A stretch of 64,000 nucleotides of DNA from Taklimakanibacter sp050246735 (GCA_050246735.1 JBFWVM010000024.1:19591-83590), one strand, 5' to 3'. Positions 25,183 to 33,332 are shown, counted from the stretch's first letter. Numbers and translations are program-made. Notes: a model not told the origin generated them from the sequence alone.

Positions 25183-25584
25183 CTATCTGGGTCTTGCCGG
25201 ACGCTTGCCCTTGGCGGCGAAGAGCCGGGTCAGGCCGACGGCGAGGCGCTGCATGATGTTGGTCGGCACATGATAGGCGGTCACCACCCCGTCCCTGGTC
25301 TCGAGGCTGAGGATGGGATGGGGGTATTTCTTGGCGCCGCCGACGCTGAGCGTCTTCACGTCGGCGATCTCGCTGGCGAAATCCGTGGTCTCGCCGGCCT
25401 TGCGCAGCCTCTCGTGAGCTTCCCTCGTCCGCGCGGTCAGGATCCTGATCAGGTGCCCGCTCAGCGGCAGGGGCAGGCTGAGGGTGACGAGGCCCGAATC
25501 GGCCGTGTCGAAGGTGACGGAGATCGATTTTCCGTCGGGGCCGACCCGGCTCTCGCCGATTCCATCGGGTTCAAATGCGGTCAT
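25183..25584 (-). CDS. Hypothetical cytoplasmic protein
   Basis: 133 residues from the ATG at 25584; a non-ATG extension to 25620 is possible. Its strands (GKSISVTFDTADSGLVTLSL) and the ending NIMQRLAVGLTRLFAAKGKR suggest a small mixed alpha/beta protein. No motif or partner points to a role. Confidence 0.65.
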   Translation of the reverse strand: MTAFEPDGIGESRVGPDGKSISVTFDTADSGLVTLSLPLPLSGHLIRILTARTREAHERLRKAGETTDFASEIADVKTLSVGGAKKYPHPILSLETRDGVVTAYHVPTNIMQRLAVGLTRLFAAKGKRPARPR

Positions 25585-25645
25585 GGACGACCCGTAGCGC
25601 GGCTGCCCGCGCCCGGTCAATCCTCGCCTTGCGCAAGGGCGCGCC

Positions 25646-25915
25646 TCAGAGGCTCGCCCGCCGGCCGGGCTTCGCCAGATAGGGGCACGGAGCGACGTTG
25701 CCCTCGTCCTCGAGCGACGTCTCGAAGGTCGAGAACGGCGTCCAGTACAGGCAATAGGTATTGCCGATATTGTCGCGCTCGCGCGTGTAGTTCACGCCCA
25801 GCGTCGTCGAATAGAGATAGGCTCCGATACCCAGCACCGCCACGAGGCAGCAGATCACGAGATGTGTGAACATCTTCGAGCGTTCGCGCGTCGTATCGAA
25901 CAGCATGGTCGTCAT
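25646..25915 (-). CDS. Small single-pass membrane protein
   Basis: 89 residues from the ATG at 25915. A short cytoplasmic N-terminus is followed by one span (LVICCLVAVLGIGAYLY) and an external part with two Cys (NTYCLYWTPFST, APCPYLAKPG). The function is unknown. Confidence 0.6.
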   Translation of the reverse strand: MTTMLFDTTRERSKMFTHLVICCLVAVLGIGAYLYSTTLGVNYTRERDNIGNTYCLYWTPFSTFETSLEDEGNVAPCPYLAKPGRRASL

Positions 25916-26181
25916 GTGGAATGTCCGTCCTCGGTCAAAATCCCGTAGAGACCGCTCAGCAAAGCCAGGCGCCCGGATGGCCGGGTGAATGCTCGAGGGC
26001 CGCCGCCGCTTTGCCAGATCGGGCCTCAATCCAATTGGCTTGCCCCTGGAACGCTACGATAACAATTCCACGGCGCAATTCCAGTCTCTTCGATCCTCGC
26101 CGCGCAAAATTTTGTGAGAGCGATGCTCCGAAATGGTTCAACCCGCAATGGCGGGCCTCGACGGATGGGCAGCGTCGCGCG

Positions 26182-26904
26182 CTAGAAGCCGAGCCAGTTC
26201 ACGATGCGGTTGCCGAGCGACATGTCCTTCTTCGTCATGGTGATGACCTTGTCGTCGGACTTCGCCGGCTCGGTCTTGACCTCTTCGGCCGTCTTCCCGG
26301 CCTTGGCCGTCCGGCTCTTCGTGCGCCCGGCCTTCGCGATCTTCGACCTGGCCTTCTTCGCCTTGCTCTTCTTGACCGCCTTGGCCTTGCCGCGCTTGGC
26401 CTTGGTCAGCTTCTTCTTCGTCTTCTTTTCAGGCTTGGCGGCCGCCGGCTTCGTCTTCCCGGGCTCCGAGGCCTCCCCGGAGGAAGGTTCGAGATCGACC
26501 ATCTCCTCCTTCGCAGGCGGCGCCCCGGCGGCATCCTTCGGCGCGGCCTTCGCCGCGGCCGCGTCCTTCTTCTCGCCCGACGCTTTCGGCATGGCGATCG
26601 GATTCGCCGTCCTGGTCGTCCGCGGCGCGAACCAGGGTATGTCGGCCGGCCCGCGATCGACGGTGGTCGTCTTGCCGGTATCGACGATCAGGGGAGACTG
26701 TTCCACCGGTCGTGGCTCCTGCGTCCCGCCGGGGCAGCGATAGACGGTGGTCGTCGTTTTTCCGGCCGCCGACGGGCTCAGGCACTGGCTCAGGCCCGGC
26801 GCCGCGCCGGCGAAGAGCCCGAGCGCCAGCACCATCCAGAACGCCGGCCTGGACCGAATCGGGCTTTCCCGTCTCGTGGAAGTCGCGGCTTTCGCCAAAG
26901 TCAT
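26182..26904 (-). CDS. Exported Lys/Ala-rich, histone-H1-like protein
   Basis: 240 residues. There is an N-terminal signal-like helix (FWMVLALGLFAGAAPGLSQC) with a Cys near the cleavage region, then a Pro/Thr-rich stretch. About residues 150-210 are an extreme Lys/Ala run (for example KKSKAKKARSKIAKAGRTK). The end is SLGNRIVNWLGF. Such basic tracts bind nucleic acid or anionic polymers; after export the target would be cell-wall or extracellular polyanions. This is inference; low-complexity drift is also possible. Confidence 0.7.
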   Translation of the reverse strand: MTLAKAATSTRRESPIRSRPAFWMVLALGLFAGAAPGLSQCLSPSAAGKTTTTVYRCPGGTQEPRPVEQSPLIVDTGKTTTVDRGPADIPWFAPRTTRTANPIAMPKASGEKKDAAAAKAAPKDAAGAPPAKEEMVDLEPSSGEASEPGKTKPAAAKPEKKTKKKLTKAKRGKAKAVKKSKAKKARSKIAKAGRTKSRTAKAGKTAEEVKTEPAKSDDKVITMTKKDMSLGNRIVNWLGF

Positions 26905-27065
26905 GCGGTGTCTCGTCAGTGGGCAGATGAAAGTAACACTCTGCGGCGCGATAATAAACTTTAAATATTCATCAATATTATCAACGTCATCGTCATCCGG
27001 CTGTGGCGAAATTTTGACACCCGGGCCGGCCCGCGGACCGACATCGTGCCCGGCGGCACGGTCGA

Positions 27066-27142
27066 TGGTGACCCCGGCACGATTTGAACGCGCAACCCTC
27101 AGATTCGAAGTCTGATGCTCTATCCAATTGAGCTACGGGGCC
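27066..27142 (-). tRNA. tRNA-Arg (anticodon TCG)
   Basis: 77 nt on the minus strand with the CCA encoded. The acceptor arm GGCCCCG pairs with CGGGGTC. The anticodon stem TCAGA/TCTGA encloses loop CTTCGAA, giving TCG. The T-arm contains GTTCAAATC. Confidence 0.95.
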
Positions 27143-27198
27143 CCGCCCCGTGGTCTAGTCCGACTCATGGCGCCCCGCAACGACCTTGCGCGCCTCTC

Positions 27199-27519
27199 TC
27201 AGGACTCCTTGCGGCGGTCCGAGAAGTGATCGAGCGCCGCTTCATGCGCGCTGTCGTCGTAGAAGCGGCTGCTGTAGAAGACGGCGACCATCAATCCGAC
27301 GCCCAGGGCGTAGGAGAACGTGACGCCGAGGATGAGGGCCATGACCCCGCCGGCACTCAGGCCGTCGAAGCCGCCGAAGACATAGGTTCCGATCACGGTC
27401 AGGAACGCGAGCAGCACGGTGCCGCCGATGATCTTGGGGATGCCGAATCGCGCTGCGCCGGCCGGGCCGGCGGGCGGGTGCCTGGCGGGGGGAGGGTCTT
27501 CGGGTTTCTGTGTCGCCAT
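27199..27519 (-). CDS. Small two-span membrane protein
   Basis: 106 residues from the ATG at 27519. A Pro-rich cytoplasmic N-terminus is followed by spans IIGGTVLLAFLTVIGTYVF and VMALILGVTFSYALGVGLM, and a charged tail (RFYDDSAHEAALDHFSDR). It lies between tRNA-Arg and other small rhizobial-type genes. The function is unknown. Confidence 0.68.
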   Translation of the reverse strand: MATQKPEDPPPARHPPAGPAGAARFGIPKIIGGTVLLAFLTVIGTYVFGGFDGLSAGGVMALILGVTFSYALGVGLMVAVFYSSRFYDDSAHEAALDHFSDRRKES

Positions 27520-27618
27520 GGAAGTCTGCGCCTTCTGTCGATCGTCTGGTTTACAGATGCGTAATGTGCGCGGCGCAATCAAGGAGGCGCGACATTCGCT
27601 CGCAGCACGGAGGCTTTG

Positions 27619-27810
27619 TCAGACCTGTCCCCGGCGCGGGCGCTTCGGCGTCTTCACGGCTTTCTGCGGCGCTCCCCTTTCGGCCGCCTCGCGGGCGGCG
27701 CGCAGCCGGGCCGTCTTCTCGTCCCGCTTTTTCTTCTCGGCGGCGATGATGGCCATCGCCGCCTCATGCGTCGCCTTTATCCTGGCCTCGCTGACCGAAC
27801 GGGAAGGCAT
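27619..27810 (-). CDS. Small helical Lys/Arg/Ala-rich protein
   Basis: 63 residues with one long charged helix (AIIAAEKKKRDEKTARLRAA) and a basic tail. It begins 3 nt after the stop of the upstream 42-residue gene, so the two are probably co-transcribed. Similar short proteins occur widely in Rhizobiales. Confidence 0.62.
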   Translation of the reverse strand: MPSRSVSEARIKATHEAAMAIIAAEKKKRDEKTARLRAAREAAERGAPQKAVKTPKRPRRGQV

Positions 27811-27813
27811 GCG

Positions 27814-27942
27814 CTAGCCGAACAGAACCCAGGCCGCGAGCATGCCGAGCGCGGCTCCCGCGGTTCCGAAGCCCAGCACGTATTTCATCGCCGGCACCCT
27901 GACCGACTGGCGCGCTTGCGCGGCTTTCAGATCGCGTTTCAT
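27814..27942 (-). CDS. 42-residue single-span membrane protein
   Basis: A basic cytoplasmic N-terminus (MKRDLKAAQARQSVRVPAM) leads into one span (LGFGTAGAALGMLAAWVLF). It is first of a two-gene unit with the 63-residue protein. The start has no strong ribosome site. It is real-looking by composition and spacing. Confidence 0.55.
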   Translation of the reverse strand: MKRDLKAAQARQSVRVPAMKYVLGFGTAGAALGMLAAWVLFG

Positions 27943-28103
27943 CTGCAGGAAACACGCGCGGCGGCCAAAAGTTCCAGCCGCCGGCGTGGGTTAGGCCGCA
28001 TGCACCGCGCATTAACCCAAATTCAAAATATGCGGGGATAGGATTGCCTTGGAATGTCCGGGAACCCGCGGGCCTTCCTGGTGAGTGAGTTTGGGAGTTG
28101 CTG

Positions 28104-28940
28104 ATGGTGGAATTCCTGCGCAGCCTGTTCGGCGCCAAAGAGGCGTCCGCCCCTGAGCCCGTGGTGAGCGCGGCAGCAGCCGCGGCGGCCGCCGCCGCGA
28201 CGGCCGAGACGCCGTCCCCCGTGGCTGGCCCACCCCCGCCCGCATCCGATTACGTCGAATGCGCCGGCCGCCGCTTTTTCGAGATCCTCGAGACCTATCA
28301 GAACCGCGCGCGGCCCCTGCATGACCAGGTGACTTGGGACAAGGAGGAGGAAGCGCGGCTGCGCGACAGGCGGATAGAAGCCTACCAGCTGCGCAACGGC
28401 ACCGACTACAGGCCGCATGACGTGTTCCATCTGTGGCCCTATCAGGCGGTGGATCCGGCGCATGTGATCAGGCAGGCGACTCTCAAGACAGGCATGCCGA
28501 AGACGCTGCCGGAATATTCGCAGATCATGAACGTCAACGTCGTGTCCGAGCGCGTGATGAAGGCGATCGCTTCGCTCGAAGACGGGCGCCATGCGTTCTA
28601 TCCCCTCGAGATCCTCGAGCCGGAAGGCGGCGTGTCGCATCGCCATCACTTCATGCAGTTCCTCGAGCATACCGATTGCACGGTTCCCAGGCTCGGCGGC
28701 TTCCGCAAGGGCGTGCGTCAGGACAATTCGACCTACTGGGTGCGCATGTCGGACGAGGACAAGGTCTGGCTCGACGCCGAGCGCGTGGGGACGCGCCATC
28801 TCTTCCATGACAAGCGGGCCAAATCCGGCTGCTTCATCTCCGGCGAGCTCGCGGCCAAGCTCGGCGATTTCCTGCCGCGCGGCTATTACCTGGCCGAGTC
28901 CGGCATGGTCCGCAGGAAAGCCGGGCCCGAGCAGGCCTGA
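28104..28940 (+). CDS. Hypothetical protein, Imm11/DUF1629-like
   Basis: 278 residues; GGGAG lies six bases before the ATG. An Ala/Pro-rich linker (residues 20-48) precedes a folded domain of about 225 residues. The stretches NVNVVSERVMKAIASLE and AFYPLEILEPEGG are reminiscent of the Imm11 (DUF1629) immunity-like family; this is tentative. No toxin gene is adjacent, so an orphan role is likely. A TTAA-N7-TCAA near-match to a CtrA box lies about 90 bp upstream. Confidence 0.7.
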   Translation: MVEFLRSLFGAKEASAPEPVVSAAAAAAAAAATAETPSPVAGPPPPASDYVECAGRRFFEILETYQNRARPLHDQVTWDKEEEARLRDRRIEAYQLRNGTDYRPHDVFHLWPYQAVDPAHVIRQATLKTGMPKTLPEYSQIMNVNVVSERVMKAIASLEDGRHAFYPLEILEPEGGVSHRHHFMQFLEHTDCTVPRLGGFRKGVRQDNSTYWVRMSDEDKVWLDAERVGTRHLFHDKRAKSGCFISGELAAKLGDFLPRGYYLAESGMVRRKAGPEQA

Positions 28941-28961
28941 GGGCGGCGGACCCCATGGGAA

Positions 28962-28984
28962 ACGGGCCGGCTGGGCCGGCCCGT
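28962..28984 (+). terminator. Perfect hairpin after the hypothetical gene
   Basis: ACGGGCCGGC and GCCGGCCCGT pair around a TGG loop 21 nt past the stop. There is no U-tract, so termination efficiency is uncertain. Confidence 0.5.
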
Positions 28985-29291
28985 CGCCGCGTGGCCTTCG
29001 GCTGAGGGCGCGTTGAGAACCGAAAGATCACGCCGGCCTCGAAAGCTCGTTCCCATGCGCGGGGTTCCGCGCAGGCATCGCTTTAGCATGCAAGCCGGAC
29101 GAAATCAGGGCGCAGCGGCCGATTTCCCGATTTCAGGCGGCGGTGTTGCAGGCAAGCTACAGATGGTCCGCGGAATGGGACCATGGCGAAACGAATCCGG
29201 GCCGGCGGCGAAAACCAGGTCCGCGATCTTCAGGAAGGATTGAGATGCAGGTCCGTCCGAACCGACGCTCCGGGCGAGCCCGTTCAGCCCC

Positions 29292-29555
29292 GGCACGCTG
29301 GGCGGCTCCGCGCATTACTACAATACCGACTGGCCGCAGGGCAAAGACGAGGACGGATTCGCGATCACCGGCGACGTCGACTATCTGGTCTGGGACCAGG
29401 CCTGTCGATCTTCGGCGGCGCGCGGTATGCCCACCGGGAAGCCGAAGAGGACGACGATGAGAGCGTCGGGATCGAGGACTTCCAGGTGTTCGCCGGCATC
29501 AGGTTCTGCTTCGGGCATGACGGCACCGATCGAGCGCGGCGGCGCAGCGGTGCAT
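29292..29555 (+). pseudogene. Deleted, frameshifted fourth copy of the barrel-protein array
   Basis: It matches the C-terminal half of the three downstream paralogues (GSAHYYNTDWPQGKDEDG, then ITGDV-x-YLVWDQ). Against an intact copy it has lost ~150 nt between two GACGG-x-TT sequences, an event typical of recombination across short direct repeats. It also has GG instead of GGG in the CCAGGGCCTG stretch (near 29399), which shifts the frame. The 5' half, signal peptide and promoter are absent. The remaining intergenic 28985-29291 shows nothing else I can name. Confidence 0.85.
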
Positions 29556-29604
29556 GCCCTATGCAACTATCAGTTGAAATATCCCGGAACCACGTGATGC
29601 GACT

Positions 29605-29679
29605 ATTTTGCCATAGTGGCTGAAAATTTTGCCGATGCGGGAAACTCCGGTTCCAGCCGCGACGCCCTTTTGCTATGAC
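29605..29679 (+). promoter_or_regulatory. Conserved regulatory block of barrel gene A
   Basis: Two ATTTTGCC direct repeats (29605 and 29626) are exactly 21 bp apart, two helical turns. They are followed by GGAAAC-x-CCGGTTCC and an extended -10-like TGCTATGAC (29671-29679). The same block precedes the other two copies, so it is probably a shared activator site plus promoter. Confidence 0.6.
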
Positions 29680-29713
29680 TGCTCGCGAGGGCAATCAGTG
29701 TGGGGATTCCGCT

Positions 29714-30661
29714 GTGAACAACAAGATGAAACTGCTCGCCGGCGCCGCCGGCATGGCGCTTCTGCTGGCCGCGGGGGCCGGCGCCTCGCAGGCGGCCGAC
29801 TATGTCGATCCGGGCTGCACGCTGTCCGGCTCGGTCATGGCCGGCTACATGTACAATTGGCAGAGTTCGGATTTCGACTTCGGCGACGGCAGCGAGGACT
29901 TCGACGGCAAGGACGTCGACTGGAACACGCCCTTCGGCGAAGGCGCCGGTCTCGTCACCTGCGGCGGCTTCAACGCCCAGGCCGATGTTGCCTATTACGC
30001 CCATTCTGCCGACCTCGATTTCGAGGACGTCGATCTCGACCAGACCAACACCCATATCGGCGGCGCCCTGTTCTACCGCGATCCGTCCTCCTGGGCGGGC
30101 GGTGTCAGCGCGTCGTGGATCGGCCAGGACATCGATGCGAAGGATATCGACGTGTTCCGGGTCGGCCTGTTCGGCGAGTTCTACCTGAACGACGCCTTCA
30201 CGCTGGGCGGTTCCGCGCACTACTACAATACCGACTGGCCGCAGGGCAAAGACGAGGACGGCTTTGAATTGGCTGCCTGGGGCAAGTTCTATGCGACCCC
30301 GGATCTCGCCTTCACGCTGCGCGGCGATGTGCTCTTCGGCGACATAGACACCGATAGCCTGGGCGATGAGGGCGACATCGACGGCTTCGCGATCACCGGC
30401 GACGTCGAATATCTGGTCTGGGACCAGGGCCTGTCGATCTTCGGCGGGGCGCGCTATGCCGACCGGGAAGCCGAAGAGGACGACGATAATGACAGCGTCG
30501 AGATCGAGGACTTCCAGGTGTTCGCCGGCATCAAGTTCTACTTCGGCTATGACGGCACGCTGATCGAGCGCCAGCGCACCGGCACTGTCGACAACACCAG
30601 CGTCTTCCACGAGAAGCTGCCCGATTTCTTCGTGTCGGCGGCTGCGAGTGGCCCGAACTGA
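29714..30661 (+). CDS. Exported acidic beta-barrel-like protein, copy A
   Basis: 315 residues from GTG 29714. GTG is preferred because copy B has no ATG alternative and GGGGA lies 8 nt upstream. The signal peptide (LLAGAAGMALLLAAGAGASQ) is cut near residue 28. The mature protein alternates aromatic strands with Asp/Glu-rich loops: GSVMAGYMYNW, HIGGALFYRDPSSW, FRVGLFGEFYLND, FAITGDVEYLVWDQ and FQVFAGIKFYFGY. This fits a 10-14 strand outer-membrane barrel. Two conserved Cys (35 and 83) may form a disulphide. A conserved ~30-residue tail (VFHEKLPDFF) follows the last strand, which is unusual for a porin. The function is unknown; acidic loops suggest cation binding. Confidence 0.8.
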   Translation: MNNKMKLLAGAAGMALLLAAGAGASQAADYVDPGCTLSGSVMAGYMYNWQSSDFDFGDGSEDFDGKDVDWNTPFGEGAGLVTCGGFNAQADVAYYAHSADLDFEDVDLDQTNTHIGGALFYRDPSSWAGGVSASWIGQDIDAKDIDVFRVGLFGEFYLNDAFTLGGSAHYYNTDWPQGKDEDGFELAAWGKFYATPDLAFTLRGDVLFGDIDTDSLGDEGDIDGFAITGDVEYLVWDQGLSIFGGARYADREAEEDDDNDSVEIEDFQVFAGIKFYFGYDGTLIERQRTGTVDNTSVFHEKLPDFFVSAAASGPN

Positions 30662-30686
30662 GCCTGACGGAAAACGGAACGGACGG

Positions 30687-30719
30687 GGCCTCGCCGGCAT
30701 CGGCGGGGCCTCTTGTTTT
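30687..30719 (+). terminator. Terminator of copy A
   Basis: GGCCTCGCCG (30687-30696) pairs with CGGCGGGGCC (30701-30710) around GCAT, followed by TCTTGTTTT. Confidence 0.85.
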
Positions 30720-30778
30720 CTGCTGCCGCGCTTGCGCCCGTGTCGAGGCCCGTAGGCGGCGCATGCCGGTATGTGGCC

Positions 30779-30807
30779 ATTTTGCCATAGTGGCTGGAAA
30801 TTTTGCC
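30779..30807 (+). promoter_or_regulatory. Conserved regulatory block of barrel gene B
   Basis: ATTTTGCC at 30779 and 30800, again 21 bp apart, with the same downstream GGAAAC-x-TCGGTTCC and TGCTATGAC elements as copy A. Confidence 0.6.
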
Positions 30808-30885
30808 GTCGCAGGAAACTTCGGTTCCAGCCGCGACGCCCTTTTGCTATGACTGCGCGAGGGCAATCAGCGTGGGGATTCTGCT

Positions 30886-31830
30886 GTGAACGACAAGACG
30901 AGACTGCTCGCCGGTGCCGCCGGCATGGCGCTTCTGCTGGCCGCGGGGGCCGGCACCTCGCAGGCGGCCGACTATGTCGATCCGGGCTGCACGCTGTCCG
31001 GCTCGGTCATGGCCGGCTACATGTATGACTGGCAGAGCGCGGATCACGACTTCGATTTCAGCAGCGAAATCGACGGCAAGGACGTCGACTGGAGCACGCC
31101 CTTCGGCGAAGGCGCCGGTCTCGTCACCTGCGGCGGCTTCAACGCCCAGGCCGACGTGGCCTATTACGCCCATTCTGCCGACGTCGATTTCGAGGACGTC
31201 GATATCGACCAGACCAACAGCCATATCGGCGGCGCCCTGTTCTATCGCGACCCGTCCTCCTGGGCGGCCGGCGTCAGCGCGTCGTGGATCAGCCAGGATA
31301 TCGAAGGGGCGGATATCGATGTCTTCCGGGTCGGCCTGTTCGGCGAGTTCTACCTGAACGACACCTTCACGCTGGGCGGCTCGGCGCACTATTATAATAC
31401 CGACTGGCCGGAGGGCAAAGACGAGGACGGCTTCGAGCTCGCTGCCTGGGGCAAGTTCTATGCGACGCCGGACCTCGCCTTCACGCTGCGCGGCGATGCG
31501 CTCTTCAGCGACATAGACGCCGATTTCGGGGACGATGAGGTCGATCTCGACGGCTTCGCGATCACCGGCGACGTCGAATATCTGGTCTGGGACCAGGGCC
31601 TGTCGATCTTCGGCGGGGCGCGCTATGCCGACCGGGAAGCCGAGGACGACGACGATGAGAGCGTCGAGATCGAGGACTTCCAGGTGTTCGCCGGCATCAA
31701 GTTCTACTTCGGCTATGACGGCACGCTGATCGAGCGCCAGCGCACCGGCACCGTCGACAACACCAGCGTCTTCCACGAGAAGCTGCCGGACTTCTTCACG
31801 TCCGCGGACCTGAGCGTCCCGCCGATCTGA
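30886..31830 (+). CDS. Exported acidic beta-barrel-like protein, copy B
   Basis: 314 residues from GTG 30886, the only reasonable start (the codon that is ATG in A and C is ACG here). It has the same signal peptide, strand pattern and Cys pair as copy A. Differences cluster in loops: the first loop has DHDFDFSSEIDG instead of the A form, the middle has EGADIDVF, and the end is TSADLSVPPI instead of SAAASGP. Its start lies exactly 1172 bp after the start of copy A. It has its own promoter block and terminator. Confidence 0.8.
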   Translation: MNDKTRLLAGAAGMALLLAAGAGTSQAADYVDPGCTLSGSVMAGYMYDWQSADHDFDFSSEIDGKDVDWSTPFGEGAGLVTCGGFNAQADVAYYAHSADVDFEDVDIDQTNSHIGGALFYRDPSSWAAGVSASWISQDIEGADIDVFRVGLFGEFYLNDTFTLGGSAHYYNTDWPEGKDEDGFELAAWGKFYATPDLAFTLRGDALFSDIDADFGDDEVDLDGFAITGDVEYLVWDQGLSIFGGARYADREAEDDDDESVEIEDFQVFAGIKFYFGYDGTLIERQRTGTVDNTSVFHEKLPDFFTSADLSVPPI

Positions 31831-31852
31831 GGTGGACGGAAAACGGACAGGT

Positions 31853-31891
31853 AAGGGCCTCGCCGGCACCGGCGGGGCCCTTTTGTTTTTT
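31853..31891 (+). terminator. Terminator of copy B
   Basis: AAGGGCCTCGCCGG pairs with CCGGCGGGGCCCTT around a CA loop and is followed by a long T-rich tract (TTTTGTTTTTT). Confidence 0.9.
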
Positions 31892-31948
31892 GCTGCTGCG
31901 CTTGCGCCCGTGCCGAGGCCCGTGGGCGGCGCATGCCGGTATGCGACT

Positions 31949-31977
31949 ATTTTGCCATAGTGGCTGGAAATTTTGCC
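31949..31977 (+). promoter_or_regulatory. Conserved regulatory block of barrel gene C
   Basis: ATTTTGCC at 31949 and 31970, 21 bp apart. The downstream part is a little more diverged (CCCTGGTTCC in place of CCGCGACGCC) but keeps TTTTGCTATGAC. Confidence 0.6.
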
Positions 31978-32057
31978 GCTGCGGGAAACTTCGGTTCCAG
32001 CCCTGGTTCCATTTTGCTATGACTTCGCGCGAGGGCAACTAGCGTAGGGATTCCGTT

Positions 32058-33002
32058 GTGAACAACAAGATGAGACTGCTCGCCGGCGCCGCCGGCATGG
32101 CGCTTCTGCTGGCCGCGGGGGCCGGCGCCTCGCAGGCGGCCGACTATGTCGATCCGGGCTGCACATTGTCCGGCTCGGTCATGGCCGGCTACATGTACAA
32201 TTGGCAGAGTGCGGATTTCGACTTCGGCAGTGAGGACGTCGACGGCAAGGACGTCGACTGGAACACGCCCTTCGGCGAAGGCGCCGGTCTCGTCACCTGC
32301 GGCGGCTTCAACGCCCAGGCCGATGTTGCCTATTACGCCCATTCTGCCGACCTCGATTTCGAGGACGTCGATCTCGACCAGACCAACACCCATATCGGCG
32401 GCGCCCTGTTCTACCGCGACCCGTCCTCCTGGGCGGGCGGCGTCAGCGCGTCGTGGATCGGCCAGGACATCGATGCGAAGGACATCGATGTCTTCCGGGT
32501 CGGCCTGTTCGGCGAGTTCTATCTGAACGACACCTTCACGCTGGGCGGCTCCGCACACTACTACAATACCGACTGGCCTGAGGGCAAAGACGAGGACGGC
32601 TTCGAATTGGCTGCCTGGGGCAAGTTCTATGCGACGCCGGATCTCGCCTTCACGCTGCGCGGCGATGTGCTCTTCGGCGACATAGACAACGATAGCCTGG
32701 GCGATGAGGTCGATCTCGACGGCTTCGCGATCACCGGCGACGTCGAATATCTGGTCTGGGACCAGGGCCTGTCGATCTTCGGCGGGGCGCGCTATGCCGA
32801 CCGGGAAGCCGAAGAGGACAACGACGATGAGAGCGTCGAGATCGAGGACTTCCAGGTATTCGCCGGCATCAAGTTCTACTTCGGCTATGACGGCACGCTG
32901 ATCGAGCGCCAGCGCACCGGCACCATCGACAACACCAGCGTCTTCCACGAGAAGCTGCCCGACTTCTTCATGTCGGCGGCTGCGAGTGGCCCGCGGAGCT
33001 GA
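32058..33002 (+). CDS. Exported acidic beta-barrel-like protein, copy C
   Basis: 314 residues from GTG 32058, exactly 1172 bp after the start of copy B. It is closest to copy A in the signal region and the IDAKDIDVF loop. The first acidic loop is shorter (DFGSEDVDGKDVDW) and the late loop reads REAEEDNDDESVE. The Cys pair, the strands and the C-terminal VFHEKLPDFF tail are unchanged. The patchwork of A-like and B-like stretches suggests gene conversion within the array. It ends at a terminator before tRNA-Gln. Confidence 0.8.
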   Translation: MNNKMRLLAGAAGMALLLAAGAGASQAADYVDPGCTLSGSVMAGYMYNWQSADFDFGSEDVDGKDVDWNTPFGEGAGLVTCGGFNAQADVAYYAHSADLDFEDVDLDQTNTHIGGALFYRDPSSWAGGVSASWIGQDIDAKDIDVFRVGLFGEFYLNDTFTLGGSAHYYNTDWPEGKDEDGFELAAWGKFYATPDLAFTLRGDVLFGDIDNDSLGDEVDLDGFAITGDVEYLVWDQGLSIFGGARYADREAEEDNDDESVEIEDFQVFAGIKFYFGYDGTLIERQRTGTIDNTSVFHEKLPDFFMSAAASGPRS

Positions 33003-33029
33003 GCCTGACGTGAAATAGGGATAAGACCG

Positions 33030-33065
33030 ACCCCGCCTTGGAGATCAGGGCGGGGTTTTTGTTTG
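33030..33065 (+). terminator. Terminator of copy C
   Basis: CCCCGCC (33031-33037) pairs with GGCGGGG (33049-33055) around an 11-nt loop, followed by TTTTTGTTTG. The sequence differs from the A and B terminators, marking the end of the repeated unit. Confidence 0.85.
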
Positions 33066-33081
33066 TCCTTCCCGTTGCGAA

Positions 33082-33156
33082 TGGCTGGGGCGCCAGGATT
33101 CGAACCTGGGAATGGCGGAATCAAAATCCGCTGCCTTACCACTTGGCTACGCCCCA
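33082..33156 (-). tRNA. tRNA-Gln (anticodon TTG)
   Basis: 75 nt on the minus strand with encoded CCA. The acceptor TGGGGCG pairs with CGCCCCA. The anticodon stem GCGGA/TCCGC encloses TTTTGAT, giving TTG. The T-arm is CCAGGTTCGAATCCTGG. Confidence 0.95.
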
Positions 33157-33332
33157 TTGGCCGGAGGTCCATATACTGGCTCGCCTGCTGCGCCGCAATG
33201 ACGGGCAAGGGTCCAAGCGCCTGTTTCTTTTGGGGCTGTGCTGGCCTTGGACAGAGGGGCGGGAAGCGGGAGCCCGGCGTGTTCTGTTCCGGAGCGATCC
33301 GGTTTCCGGCGGGTCCGGGGATCCCTTCGCGT

